Assembly (NCBI RefSeq): GCF_900167015.1
Contig: NZ_FUXX01000008.1
Coordinates: 1 to 64,000, forward strand
From: Succinivibrio dextrinosolvens DSM 3072
GTDB taxonomy: Bacteria > Pseudomonadota > Gammaproteobacteria > Enterobacterales > Succinivibrionaceae
Direction of reading: 5' to 3'
Length of the DNA stretch: 64,000 nt
Under the pieces are notes generated by a model. It saw nothing but the letters and a program-made list of their open reading frames with translations. It was not told the origin of the DNA and ran no database searches. Each line of letters opens with the position of its first letter. Position 1 is the first letter of the stretch. Shown piece by piece: positions 36,864 to 46,697 of the stretch. A program made the position numbers and the translations under genes.

Positions 36864-36888
36864 AGGCTCGCTCCGGCGGGCCTTTTTA
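36864..36888 (+). terminator. GC-rich terminator after rpmA
   Basis: Stem AGGCTCGC (36864-36871) / GCGGGCCT (36876-36883), 4 nt loop, then a short T-run. obgE lies 66 bp further on, so it may be read partly by read-through. Confidence 0.75.
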
Positions 36889-36912
36889 GTCTGTACATTA
36901 GTTTTTCTTTAG

Positions 36913-38106
<1,194 letters not shown>

Positions 38107-38108
38107 AA

Positions 38109-38591
38109 ATGGCAGATATTCAGATAATTGTTGCTCTTGCTGATAACTATGTAATTGGTAATAAAGGTGAAATTCCTTGGCATTTATCTGAAGATCTTAA
38201 ACATTTTAAAGCAATCACTACAGGCCATCCTGTAGTGATGGGCAGAAGAACTTTTGAGTCAATCGGTCGAGTTCTACCAAATCGTCTGAATATTATGGTA
38301 AGTTCAACTTTTGATAAGAAGGTTGATGGCCTGGTAGTCGTAAAGAGCCTTAAGGAAGCCATTGAACTGGTCGGAGATAAGACTCTGATGGTTATTGGTG
38401 GAGCCCGCATGTATGAAGAGGCACTTCCTCTGGCTACTGTTCTTCATCTTACAAGAATCAGAAAATCCGTTGATGGTGACACCAGATTCCCTGATTTCTC
38501 ATCTTATCCGTTCAAACTTGAAGAAAGTGAGACTTTCTATTCTGAAAGCTGTGGTTTTGAATACGTATTTGAAACCTGGAAGAGAGCCTAA
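38109..38591 (+). CDS. folA: Dihydrofolate reductase
   Basis: 160 residues: 'VALADNYVIGNKGEIPWHLSEDLKHFKAIT' with the substrate-binding acid, 'GRRTFESIGRVLPNRLNIM' (NADPH loop) and 'LMVIGGARMYEEALP'. It supplies tetrahydrofolate. It is 2 bp after obgE, so probably co-transcribed. Its stop overlaps the convergent apaH stop by 3 bases. Confidence 0.95.
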   Translation: MADIQIIVALADNYVIGNKGEIPWHLSEDLKHFKAITTGHPVVMGRRTFESIGRVLPNRLNIMVSSTFDKKVDGLVVVKSLKEAIELVGDKTLMVIGGARMYEEALPLATVLHLTRIRKSVDGDTRFPDFSSYPFKLEESETFYSESCGFEYVFETWKRA

Positions 38592-39469
38592 CTGCTTTTC
38601 TTCATTGAACTGAATTCGATTTTTACACCTGATTTGACGGTAGTTTTTTTGCCGTTTTCAACGCAAAGACAGGTTAGCTTGTTTCCCCATACGCAACCAG
38701 TATCAAGTGCGATAATATTCTTTTCATTACATTCTGCGTTTAGTGCAGCCCAATGACCGAATGCTAGAGTATATGCTGAATTCCTGTACATGTAAGGTTT
38801 ACCGTACTTAAACCATGGATACAGATGATCCTTTTCAGCTTCCTTTAGTGAACAGTCTGAATGCCCGTAGTCAAGGTTCAGTTTTTTATCGCAAAGTCTC
38901 ATTCTGGTGAATGCATTAACGATAAATCTCCAGTAATTCAGATCGCTGTATTCAAGTTCTTTTGTATAGCTGACAGGATGATCGGCATACATATTTGAAA
39001 GAAAGAGTTTACGTGTCAGAGGATCGGCCAGTACTGCGGAAAAGGCATCCGAATGCTTTTGAGCCTCTTCAAGATCCCACATAGGATAAACTCCAGCATG
39101 ACTTACGGCGAGCTTTTTGCTGTGATCGATGTAAATTAAAGGAGTTGAATAATAGAACTGAAGGTAACGGTCAAGCTTCTCTGAAGCAAGTAATCCTTCA
39201 AGATTATCCTTTTTTCTTGCAGCATGAAAACCGGCTGTAATTGCCAGAAAATTTAGGTCATGATTGCCCAGTACACAATGAATCTTATCTGGAAATTTCT
39301 GTTTCAGATTAATGATTGTATCAAGTGTTTTTTCAGGATGAGGGCCTCTTCCGATTAGATCTCCTGTCAGATAAAGTTCATCTTTTCCTGCAGTAAAATC
39401 AATTTTATGAAGAAGTTTTGAAAACTCATCATAACAACCGTGAAGGTCGCCAAATACATATGCTGACAT
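38588..39469 (-). CDS. apaH: Diadenosine tetraphosphatase (ApaH)
   Basis: 293 residues of the metallophosphatase family: 'YVFGDLHGCYDEFSKLL', 'YLTGDLIGRGPHPEKTL', 'VLGNHDLNFLAI' and 'AVSHAGVYPMWDLEEA', with all metal-ligand positions present. It hydrolyses Ap4A to ADP. It converges on folA with overlapping stop codons, a tight arrangement of two genes that are also neighbours in E. coli (in a different orientation). Confidence 0.94.
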   Translation of the reverse strand: MSAYVFGDLHGCYDEFSKLLHKIDFTAGKDELYLTGDLIGRGPHPEKTLDTIINLKQKFPDKIHCVLGNHDLNFLAITAGFHAARKKDNLEGLLASEKLDRYLQFYYSTPLIYIDHSKKLAVSHAGVYPMWDLEEAQKHSDAFSAVLADPLTRKLFLSNMYADHPVSYTKELEYSDLNYWRFIVNAFTRMRLCDKKLNLDYGHSDCSLKEAEKDHLYPWFKYGKPYMYRNSAYTLAFGHWAALNAECNEKNIIALDTGCVWGNKLTCLCVENGKKTTVKSGVKIEFSSMKKSS

Positions 39470-39602
39470 TTTATCCCCAAAGTGACACGTTCTGATACTT
39501 AATCTTATTTTTAATAAAATATTGGTATATTTTAGTATCTATACATTAAAACGCAAATCTACTTTTTTTTTGCAATTCTGAATGAATTTTGAATTAAATC
39601 AG

Positions 39603-40418
39603 CTAATTTTCGCTGAAAAAATTAACAATTTTAGGTGGATTACTGGTAATTTCTCCTTTTAAAAACATATCGACAATCCTGTCATTAAAAAGGTTATAGA
39701 TTACTCTCAGAGTCTGAGGTGACCAGTCATCGCTTAAAAACAGTTTTCCGTTTCCTTTCTGTTCATGACAGATAAGCTCTTTGCCGTTGTCATGCATCTG
39801 GATGATTCTCATAAGATCATCTGTTGCCTGTATAACAGCCTTATTTGCCACATCATGCATTGTGTCTCCAAATTGCAGCTCTGGTAGGCTCTGATGAAGA
39901 ATTTCTCCTCCATCGAGTTTTTGTGTTAGCCTGTGAATGGTTATGCCGGCCCAGTTTGGTCTTAGCATATAGAAAGGCCAGAAAAGAGTTGTGTTTCCCT
40001 TGAACCATGGAGATAGACCACCATGAATATTGAAATTATTACGCTGGTGGAGACTCAGAAACTTGTCGTCGAGCTTATGGATTCCGTAAGAAATCATAAG
40101 ATCTGCCTTTAGGCTTTTAACAAACTCATAAGTTTTGTCTGAATTCAGTTCTTCGAGATTAACTTCTAAAAAAGGAATGTGCTCTTTGAAGATCGCAGGA
40201 TCTGTCTTTTTAAAAAATCTATTCTCAGATTCGGCGCGTCTGTTAAAGTGAAGAATGAAGTTTTCCTTATCCTGTTCAGAAAGTGCAGCAGGAGGAATAG
40301 GCTCAAAACTTTCCCTAATCTCCATAACCATTCCTGCCAGCATATTCTGATTTAGGAGTTCATTGGCTACGTATAGATGTCTTGGATGGGATCCACATAG
40401 CAGTACAACTTTTTTCAC
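39603..40418 (-). CDS. Formyltransferase-family protein (surface-sugar type)
   Basis: 271 residues. The formyltransferase catalytic signature is intact: 'FNIHGGLSPWFKG' gives Asn130, His132 and Ser136, and 'QKLDGGEIL' gives Asp169, as in methionyl-tRNA and sugar formyltransferases. The N-terminus 'VVLLCGSHPRHLYVANELL' and the family style resemble formyltransferases in surface-polysaccharide clusters, which use 10-formyl-THF on amino sugars. It lies 18 bp downstream of a COG4310-type gene on the same strand, so the two form an operon. There are no glycan-synthesis genes around, so the acceptor is unknown. Confidence 0.75.
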   Translation of the reverse strand: MKKVVLLCGSHPRHLYVANELLNQNMLAGMVMEIRESFEPIPPAALSEQDKENFILHFNRRAESENRFFKKTDPAIFKEHIPFLEVNLEELNSDKTYEFVKSLKADLMISYGIHKLDDKFLSLHQRNNFNIHGGLSPWFKGNTTLFWPFYMLRPNWAGITIHRLTQKLDGGEILHQSLPELQFGDTMHDVANKAVIQATDDLMRIIQMHDNGKELICHEQKGNGKLFLSDDWSPQTLRVIYNLFNDRIVDMFLKGEITSNPPKIVNFFSEN

Positions 40419-40436
40419 AGAGAAAATCCTCTCTTG

Positions 40437-41807
40437 TTAATCGATAGGTTGAATAAGACCTTTTGTTTCTAATATATCAGCTACTGCCTGCAATTCCTGA
40501 CAGCTGCAGCCAAGTCTTTTGGCAATATATGACAGAGGTTTTGTTCCATCGCTGTAATTGAGTATAAACATGACTTTCTTGATAAAGAATGGATTATTTA
40601 TAATATCTTCCATGCTTGAATCTTTTCTGGCGCCGTTTGTGTTAACCCCTGGATATAAATCGTAATTTCCTAGTTTCACTTCTCCATTTGGATATTTGTT
40701 CAGATAATACTTTTCCTTTTCATGAACAGCTAAGAGTTTTTCAATCTGGTTGCAGGAATCTGAAAGAGCTTCAATTCCCATTAGTTCTTTATTATCAAGC
40801 GAAGTATGGTATTCAGGGTAGGTTCCGTAAACCTTTCTTGCAAGCTGTGATACTGGAAGATTAATTCCTGTTGAACAGTACTGTCTTTCATCTGAACCGC
40901 AGGATGGATCAAAGTTTTCTACTCTGATATGTCGTTTATCCTGAGGTGTATTATCATCCCAGAAATCTATACAGTCTCCATCGTTTATTCTGTCTACCAG
41001 GAGATCGAGGGGCGAGTCTTCCATTCTTGAACGTTTTAGTCGGAAGGTCTCCTGTAATCCTCCAAGACAGGTCAGGACCAGTCCTGCAAATGTATTGGAC
41101 TTAAGTTTCTCATAGTGATCTGAAATATAGGCTATGGAACCGATGGTTTCTGGGTTTATGATAAATCTGTAAGAAAAATGACGGTGTTTCCATTTTTTGA
41201 TTCTCTGATAAAGCATCGCCTGAACAATTGGTCCGCTTAGCTCGTTATTGGCCATTGATGGGTGACACAGATATGCTGTTATCAGTATTTCTTTCTTTGA
41301 TTCCCCTTCAAGAAGGCATTCTCCTGTTATAAGCTCACCATCTTTAAACTCACTTTTAATACATGCATGATAGACCCCCTTCTTTAAGGTCTTAAGCTGT
41401 TTCTGTGTCATGCAGAATCCCCAGTTTTTCTTGTAGTAGGATGTTGTATAGGGAATTGCATTATCAAGATATGGTGACACAAAAATATGTTTTTTTAATT
41501 CATCAAGGGAAATGAAATCATCAAAAGGTTGAGAATAGTTAACGATATTCAGGTTGTTATCCTTAAAGTCGATAATTCTTTTTTTATTTTGATCCTCTAT
41601 ATAGGCTTCGTGTATAACCCATTCCTTTGGTATTTCCCAGTTTAGAACCCTTTTTCCTGTTGGATAGGATAAAAGTGTAAATGGAACATATTCACTAAGG
41701 ATTTTCAGTGATTCTCTATATCCATCACCAAGAATGCTTCTGTTTAGAGGAAATAACCTGTCGAAAAGGGAATTTATCTCTTTGATATTGTTCAGACTGT
41801 TTTTCAT
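40437..41807 (-). CDS. COG4310/DUF4910 aminopeptidase-like protein with C-terminal winged helix
   Basis: 456 residues. The N-terminal 'RLFPLNRSILGDGYRESLKIL' is the hallmark of this family. The M28-like zinc-peptidase core shows 'CHPSMANNELSG' (His182 and the Asn/Asp position), 'INPETIGS' (Glu220), 'CGSDERQYC' (Asp306, Glu307) and 'EYHTSLDN' (His334). A winged-helix-like segment occupies about 395-456. Family members usually sit in lipopolysaccharide or pseudaminic/legionaminic acid loci. The real substrate is not established as far as I know. It is the upstream gene of a two-gene operon with the formyltransferase. Confidence 0.75.
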   Translation of the reverse strand: MKNSLNNIKEINSLFDRLFPLNRSILGDGYRESLKILSEYVPFTLLSYPTGKRVLNWEIPKEWVIHEAYIEDQNKKRIIDFKDNNLNIVNYSQPFDDFISLDELKKHIFVSPYLDNAIPYTTSYYKKNWGFCMTQKQLKTLKKGVYHACIKSEFKDGELITGECLLEGESKKEILITAYLCHPSMANNELSGPIVQAMLYQRIKKWKHRHFSYRFIINPETIGSIAYISDHYEKLKSNTFAGLVLTCLGGLQETFRLKRSRMEDSPLDLLVDRINDGDCIDFWDDNTPQDKRHIRVENFDPSCGSDERQYCSTGINLPVSQLARKVYGTYPEYHTSLDNKELMGIEALSDSCNQIEKLLAVHEKEKYYLNKYPNGEVKLGNYDLYPGVNTNGARKDSSMEDIINNPFFIKKVMFILNYSDGTKPLSYIAKRLGCSCQELQAVADILETKGLIQPID

Positions 41808-42025
41808 ATGAACTTATAATTTATTGTTTTTGGGGAAATTATAAAATTAGATCTATCTCTGTTTAACTATGGTCGATTTTAACAGTAATAATTATTAATT
41901 TATTTAGTTGCTGTATGTTTTTAAAATAATTTTTCTGTAAGTTAAAAAAAAATAGATACCTTAGGAAGATTGAGTGTTTATTTTTAAGTAAAATGTTTTT
42001 CTGAAAAAAAGAAAAGGACACAATA

Positions 42026-43867
42026 ATGCCATTTATCAAGAAAAGTTTTATTACAGAAAAGCTACTGCCTAACGTTGCTATCGAGAAGCTGATAAACAAC
42101 TATGTCCAGTTAAAAAAAGCAGGTTCAAACTATACCTGCTGCTGTCCTTTTCATCATGAGAAAACCCCTTCTTTTAGTGTAACTCCTTCCAAACAGATGT
42201 TCTATTGTTTTGGCTGCAAGGAACATGGAAACGTAATAGATTTTGTAATGAAATACAAGAATCTGGGATTTGTCGAGGCTGTTGAGGAAGTTGCACAGTT
42301 TGCAGGAATTGAGGTTGAATATGATAAGTCATCCTCTCATTCTAAAGATGAATATGATCGCCTAAAAGAGTACTACGATTTGATGGATAGGTGTGCAAGC
42401 CTGTTCTCATCCTATCTTAAAAGTCCTGAAGGTCAGGTCGGCTACAATTATTTTAGAAAAAGCAGAGGTCTATCAGACGAAACAATTCAGAAATGCAGAT
42501 TAGGCTTTGCTCCAGCAAATCCTAGATACCTGCAGGATGCTCTCTGCAAAAATCCTGGCGATGAGAAAAAGCTTATAGATCTTGGTCTGCTTGTTCAGGG
42601 CCAGTATGGTGTTCATGCCATGTATCGAAACAGAGTAATGATCCCTATTTTCGATAAAAGGGGACGCATTATCTCTTTTGGTGGCAGAACTATGGGTGAC
42701 GATAAGCCTAAGTATATGAACACCAAGGAAACTGCAATCTATAGAAAAAGGCAGGAACTGTTTGGTTTATACGAAAGCCTTCTTGTAAATAATAATCGTC
42801 CTCAAAGACTGGTTGTTGTTGAAGGATATATGGATGTTATCTCTGTTCGTCAGGCAGGATGTTCTTATGCTGTGGCATCTTTAGGTACTGCAACTACACC
42901 TGAGCAGATACAGACCATGTTCCGCTATACCGATAAGATTGTTTTCTGTTATGACGGTGATAGTGCCGGTAGAAATGCGGCCTGGCATGCTCTTCAGACT
43001 ATTACGCCTATCATGCAGGAAGGAAAAGAGATTAGCTTTGTTTTTCTTCCTCCAGAGCACGATCCTGATTCTCTTGTAAGAGAGAAGGGGCTGGATGCAT
43101 TTGTAAAATTCCTCGATGATGCAATGAGTTATCCTGAATTTCTTGTTCTTCATAATTCACAGTCATTTAATCTTCAGGATCCTAATGAACTGTCTGTTTT
43201 CATCAATAATTCAATTAAGCTTATTGCTCAGATCCCTCTTAGCGCTGTTCAGATGGTTTGCATAAAGCTGTTGTCTGGCCCATCTGGAATATCAGAGAAT
43301 CAGCTTTATGACATGCTTAAGGATAATAAGGAAACAGTTAAAACTCCTAAATCAGAGGACAAACGCAGCGTAGATAATACTTCCATCGAGATAAAGTCTG
43401 GCTCTAAGGATATACTCAAAACTCCAATGAGAAAACTGATGGCCTTTATCGTCCAGCAGCCTATCGTTGTATCATCCGTTTACCATGAATTTGCTCTGGA
43501 TACCTTTGTTGCATTATGTAAACGCATGAACATAAGCGGAAGTGAGCATCTTGAAGGCATACTCCAGCTGATTACAGAGAATCCGGAAATGACTCCTGCT
43601 AATTTTATAGAAATAACTCGAGGAACTGAGTATGAAAAGACAGTTCGTTATCTGATGGATGCTCCTTTGAATCTGGTAACAACAACAGGAGGGGAAATTC
43701 CTTTTAAAGATAGAATTGATTATTTTGCTGTTATTCTAGGTGAGGTTTTAATGAAACCTCTGAAAGATCGTGCAGAGGCTTTGAAAATACAGTTGTCTCA
43801 GGGAAACTCAAACGCTCTTGAAGAGCATGGGGCGATTCAGAGAATAATTAGAAATAATCTTGGTTAA
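42026..43867 (+). CDS. dnaG: DNA primase
   Basis: 613 residues. Zinc-binding CHC2 domain (Cys40, His43, Cys61, Cys64 in 'CPFHHEKTPSF...YCFGC'). RNA polymerase core with 'RNRVMIPIFDKRGRIISFGGR' and Toprim 'VVVEGYMDVISVRQAG' and 'FCYDGDSAGRNAA'. C-terminal helical DnaB-binding domain ('LNLVTTTGGEI' onward). It primes replication. In E. coli it is flanked by rpsU and rpoD. Neither is next to it here, but a CAU tRNA close to that locus in E. coli follows. SD AAAGGA precedes the start. Confidence 0.96.
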   Translation: MPFIKKSFITEKLLPNVAIEKLINNYVQLKKAGSNYTCCCPFHHEKTPSFSVTPSKQMFYCFGCKEHGNVIDFVMKYKNLGFVEAVEEVAQFAGIEVEYDKSSSHSKDEYDRLKEYYDLMDRCASLFSSYLKSPEGQVGYNYFRKSRGLSDETIQKCRLGFAPANPRYLQDALCKNPGDEKKLIDLGLLVQGQYGVHAMYRNRVMIPIFDKRGRIISFGGRTMGDDKPKYMNTKETAIYRKRQELFGLYESLLVNNNRPQRLVVVEGYMDVISVRQAGCSYAVASLGTATTPEQIQTMFRYTDKIVFCYDGDSAGRNAAWHALQTITPIMQEGKEISFVFLPPEHDPDSLVREKGLDAFVKFLDDAMSYPEFLVLHNSQSFNLQDPNELSVFINNSIKLIAQIPLSAVQMVCIKLLSGPSGISENQLYDMLKDNKETVKTPKSEDKRSVDNTSIEIKSGSKDILKTPMRKLMAFIVQQPIVVSSVYHEFALDTFVALCKRMNISGSEHLEGILQLITENPEMTPANFIEITRGTEYEKTVRYLMDAPLNLVTTTGGEIPFKDRIDYFAVILGEVLMKPLKDRAEALKIQLSQGNSNALEEHGAIQRIIRNNLG

Positions 43868-43957
43868 CCTGTTTTGCTACAGGTGCCGGACTTAACATCT
43901 GACAGCTAATTCCTTGACTGTACAACATAAAATAGGTACAATGTTTTCTCGAAATGT

Positions 43958-44034
43958 GGCCCATTAGCTCAGTTGGTCAGAGCAGACGACTCATAATCGT
44001 TTGGTCTCCCGTTCAAGTCGGGAATGGGCCACCA
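43958..44034 (+). tRNA. ileX: tRNA-Ile2 (CAU anticodon, lysidine type)
   Basis: 77 nt with encoded CCA. Acceptor GGCCCAT/ATGGGCC, D arm AGCTCAGTTGGTCAGAGC, anticodon loop CTCATAA with CAT at 43992-43994, T arm TCCCG-TTCAAGT-CGGGA. Overall it matches the E. coli ileX sequence ('GACTCATAATCG', 'TTGGTC') much better than elongator or initiator tRNA-Met. I therefore assign it to Ile2, whose C34 is converted to lysidine by TilS to read AUA. In E. coli ileX lies just beyond rpoD, so its position next to dnaG is conserved. Confidence 0.85.
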
Positions 44035-44048
44035 CTTCTTCCTCTTAT

Positions 44049-44558
44049 CTATTTTTTCTTCTCAAGTACTGCTGGACATTTACTCTTACTGTCTTGTGTT
44101 GCTGTTACGAAGTGACCGTCTTCTTCGACCATTACACTGCCGTTAGAGCTTCCAGAAACAATACGGACCTTCTTACCTATTCCATACTTGCATGAGAATG
44201 GCATATCAATGATCATTGGTCCGTTCTCTGTATCCACTGTCATTCTTACACCATCAGTTCTGTCGGCAAGCATAGAATATCCTTTTCCTGCAAGCAGACC
44301 TGCACCAGCGCCAACAAGTGTTCCTGTGGTATGTCCATTAATCATGTTACCTGCTATTGCACCTGCAACAGCTCCGATAACAGCGTTTGTTGTCGAATCC
44401 TGCTGCTTGTTATTCATGTCAATAAGTTCAATATCTGTAATGGTTCCGTCATAGTAGGCATTCATGGAGCCTGCCTCGGTTGTTGGATTTGTACATCCAC
44501 TTAATACAAGAACAGACGAAGCCATTACAATTGAAGATAAAGAATATTTGTTTTTCAT
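44049..44558 (-). CDS. Glycine-zipper outer-membrane lipoprotein (SlyB/Pcp-like)
   Basis: 169 residues. Lipobox 'VLVLSGC' (Cys22), then 'NAVIGAVAGAIAGNMINGHTTGTLVGAGAGLLAGKG', a 2TM glycine-zipper segment typical of SlyB/Pcp/OsmB-type lipoproteins, then a small beta domain. Probably outer-membrane anchored. Divergent from the rlmD-like gene. Confidence 0.82.
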   Translation of the reverse strand: MKNKYSLSSIVMASSVLVLSGCTNPTTEAGSMNAYYDGTITDIELIDMNNKQQDSTTNAVIGAVAGAIAGNMINGHTTGTLVGAGAGLLAGKGYSMLADRTDGVRMTVDTENGPMIIDMPFSCKYGIGKKVRIVSGSSNGSVMVEEDGHFVTATQDSKSKCPAVLEKKK

Positions 44559-44657
44559 TGAATAGTCCTTTTTATCAGCTCAACAAAAGCTAGTTTGAGA
44601 ATATTATCTCATTTTTGCTAAAATCGTTTTCGTATAAAAATTTAAAAATTGTCAGTT

Positions 44658-46034
44658 ATGTCTAAGAAAATTATAGTTTATAAAAATTACGAATCCCCTT
44701 GTCAGATCAAGATTAAAGAAGTTAATTCCTTCGGACAGGGAATAGCTGTCTTTGAAGATTGCGAAGTGTATGTCGAAGGTGCACTTGAAGGTGAAGAGAT
44801 TCTTGTTGAAATTGGGGCTCCTTTTGCAAATGGTTCAAAAAGAAGACCAGGAAAGATAATCTCTTTTATAAAAAAGTCTCCAGACAGAGCTGATGATTTT
44901 AACGGACTGGAACATCCGAGCCTGTATTCGTACGGTAATATGACCTATGAAGCTTCTCTAAGAAAAAAGAAGTCTGATATTGTTAACGCAGTCAGAAAAG
45001 CTGGATTATCTCCAGAGCTGGTTGAAGATGTTCAACCTTGTGATATTTCAAAACCTTCAAGATTTAAATCTATCAGACATTTTGCTGTAAATTCTGGCAG
45101 GATCATAAATGGCTTTTATAAAAGCCGATCCCATGATGTCATCGAAATAAAAGAGTCAAAGTTTGAACCTCGATGGTTCTCTGATTTTGCCATTAAACTT
45201 TGTGAAATACTTTCTTCGCTAAATGTATCTGTTTATGATGAAAAAACAGGATCTGGTGAGTTAAGGGCATTATTTTTAAGAGATACTCTTGAAGGGAGAT
45301 TATGTACTCTTATAGTTTCTTCAAAGGTTTCTGACGATATCAAAGAAGCTTATTTAAATACAGCAAAGCAGTTTGATATCGATTCTGTGTACATAAACGT
45401 TAATTCAGACAAAGGTAACAGGGTTCTTGGTGATATGACCTATCTTGCAGGAGGGGCAGAGTCAGTGGAACTGCCTCTATGCGGATATAAATTTACAGCA
45501 GGTCCTCATACTTTTTTACAGGTAAACTACCCTGTTGCTCAGAAGCTATACGAAACTGCTGTTTCCTGGTGTGGTCAGGAAAAGAGTGCTGTTGCGCTGG
45601 ATCTCTGCTGTGGTGTTGGTACTATGTCTCTTTGCTTAGCACCTCACTTCAAAGAGGTATATGGTCTTGAAATAGTTGAAGAATCTATTATTGCAGCAAA
45701 GAATAATGCCAAACTGAATGCTGTAGATAATGTGTTTTTTGATGTTGCTGATATTACAAAGGGGCTGCCTTCATATCTTAAGGATAAAAATATAAGGGCT
45801 ATTATCTGTGATCCTGCAAGATCCGGAATTGGAGATAAAGCTTGTCTACAGCTATGTAAACTTAAGGCTCCTCTGAAACTTGCTTATATTTTCTGTTCTC
45901 TGACTGCCTTATCAAGAGATCTTAAGATACTATGTTCAAACGGTTATAAGGTTGAAGCAGTAAAAGGCTTTGATATGTTCCCATTTTCATCCCACGTAGA
46001 AACCGTTGTCCTTATGTCACGTGTAGAAAGATAA
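44658..46034 (+). CDS. 23S rRNA (uracil-5)-methyltransferase family protein (RlmD-like) without Fe-S cysteines
   Basis: 458 residues from ATG 44658. An N-terminal TRAM domain is followed by the m5U methyltransferase fold: SAM motif 'ALDLCCGVGTMSL', motif IV 'ICDPARSGIG', nucleophile Cys in 'YIFCSLTALSRDL' and base Glu in 'HVETVVLMSR'. RlmD/RlmC normally carry a 4Fe-4S cluster through a CX5CX2C block just before the 'xSYExQLxxK' segment. Here the corresponding stretch ('LEHPSLYSYGNMTYEASLRKKK') has no cysteine, so the cluster appears lost. It should still be a SAM-dependent RNA m5U methyltransferase. Which uridine it modifies (U1939 or U747 equivalent) is uncertain. Confidence 0.8.
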   Translation: MSKKIIVYKNYESPCQIKIKEVNSFGQGIAVFEDCEVYVEGALEGEEILVEIGAPFANGSKRRPGKIISFIKKSPDRADDFNGLEHPSLYSYGNMTYEASLRKKKSDIVNAVRKAGLSPELVEDVQPCDISKPSRFKSIRHFAVNSGRIINGFYKSRSHDVIEIKESKFEPRWFSDFAIKLCEILSSLNVSVYDEKTGSGELRALFLRDTLEGRLCTLIVSSKVSDDIKEAYLNTAKQFDIDSVYINVNSDKGNRVLGDMTYLAGGAESVELPLCGYKFTAGPHTFLQVNYPVAQKLYETAVSWCGQEKSAVALDLCCGVGTMSLCLAPHFKEVYGLEIVEESIIAAKNNAKLNAVDNVFFDVADITKGLPSYLKDKNIRAIICDPARSGIGDKACLQLCKLKAPLKLAYIFCSLTALSRDLKILCSNGYKVEAVKGFDMFPFSSHVETVVLMSRVER

Positions 46035-46042
46035 TAGAGAAA

Positions 46043-46531
46043 TTAATTGGGGATAGCTTTTTCTAAAAAAAGAAGTTTTCTTTTTCTTTCCAATCCCCAT
46101 GCATAACCTGTCAGACTGCCATTTGTTCCTATAACTCTATGACAAGGAATAATGAGCGCGATTGGATTATGGGAAACTGCTCCTCCGATGGCCTGCGCTG
46201 ATATTTTATTTTTTCCTTTCTTTTCAGATAAATGTTTTGCAAGCTCTCCATAGGTTACTGTTTTTCCATGAGGAATATTTAATAAATCCTGCCAGACATC
46301 TTTTCGAAATTCAGTGCTGTTTAAGGCCGTTTGAGGAGTGAAATCAGGAGCTTTTCCCTCAAAATAAATATCCAGCCATCTTTTGGTCTGAGTAAATATC
46401 GGAAGCATGCTTTCTGTGTTGGCTCTATATTGGAGACTGCTGTCATCAAAAACAAGGCCTGTCAGTCTGTTACCATCACTTGTAATGATGATTCTGCCAA
46501 GTGGCGAGTTATAGAACTGAACAAAATTCAT
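46043..46531 (-). CDS. ogt: Methylated-DNA--protein-cysteine methyltransferase
   Basis: 162 residues from ATG 46531 (SD TTGGAG, 9 nt upstream). An in-frame TTG at 46546 overlaps that SD and is unlikely. Active-site 'IPCHRVIG' with the acceptor Cys, 'VTYGELAKHL' and 'AIGGAVSHNPIALI' are present. It repairs O6-alkylguanine by suicide transfer. It is tail-to-tail with the rlmD-like gene, 8 bp apart. Confidence 0.93.
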   Translation of the reverse strand: MNFVQFYNSPLGRIIITSDGNRLTGLVFDDSSLQYRANTESMLPIFTQTKRWLDIYFEGKAPDFTPQTALNSTEFRKDVWQDLLNIPHGKTVTYGELAKHLSEKKGKNKISAQAIGGAVSHNPIALIIPCHRVIGTNGSLTGYAWGLERKRKLLFLEKAIPN

Positions 46532-46697
46532 TTTGATATGCTCCAAATGTCATCAAATTTCAATCTCGAACTCTAAAAAATACAGTCTTGTGAGCCATTT
46601 CTAGACTTGATTTCATTGAAAGTGTTATTTTTAAATAAAGTCATAATTACATTATATATTTTTATATTGCAGTTGAATTCATGAGGATGTGTTTATC

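Noticed and set aside
43958-44034. Elongator tRNA-Met
   Set aside because: The anticodon is CAU, but the acceptor and arm sequences match the Ile2 (ileX) type much better. Met cannot be excluded without identity-element scoring.
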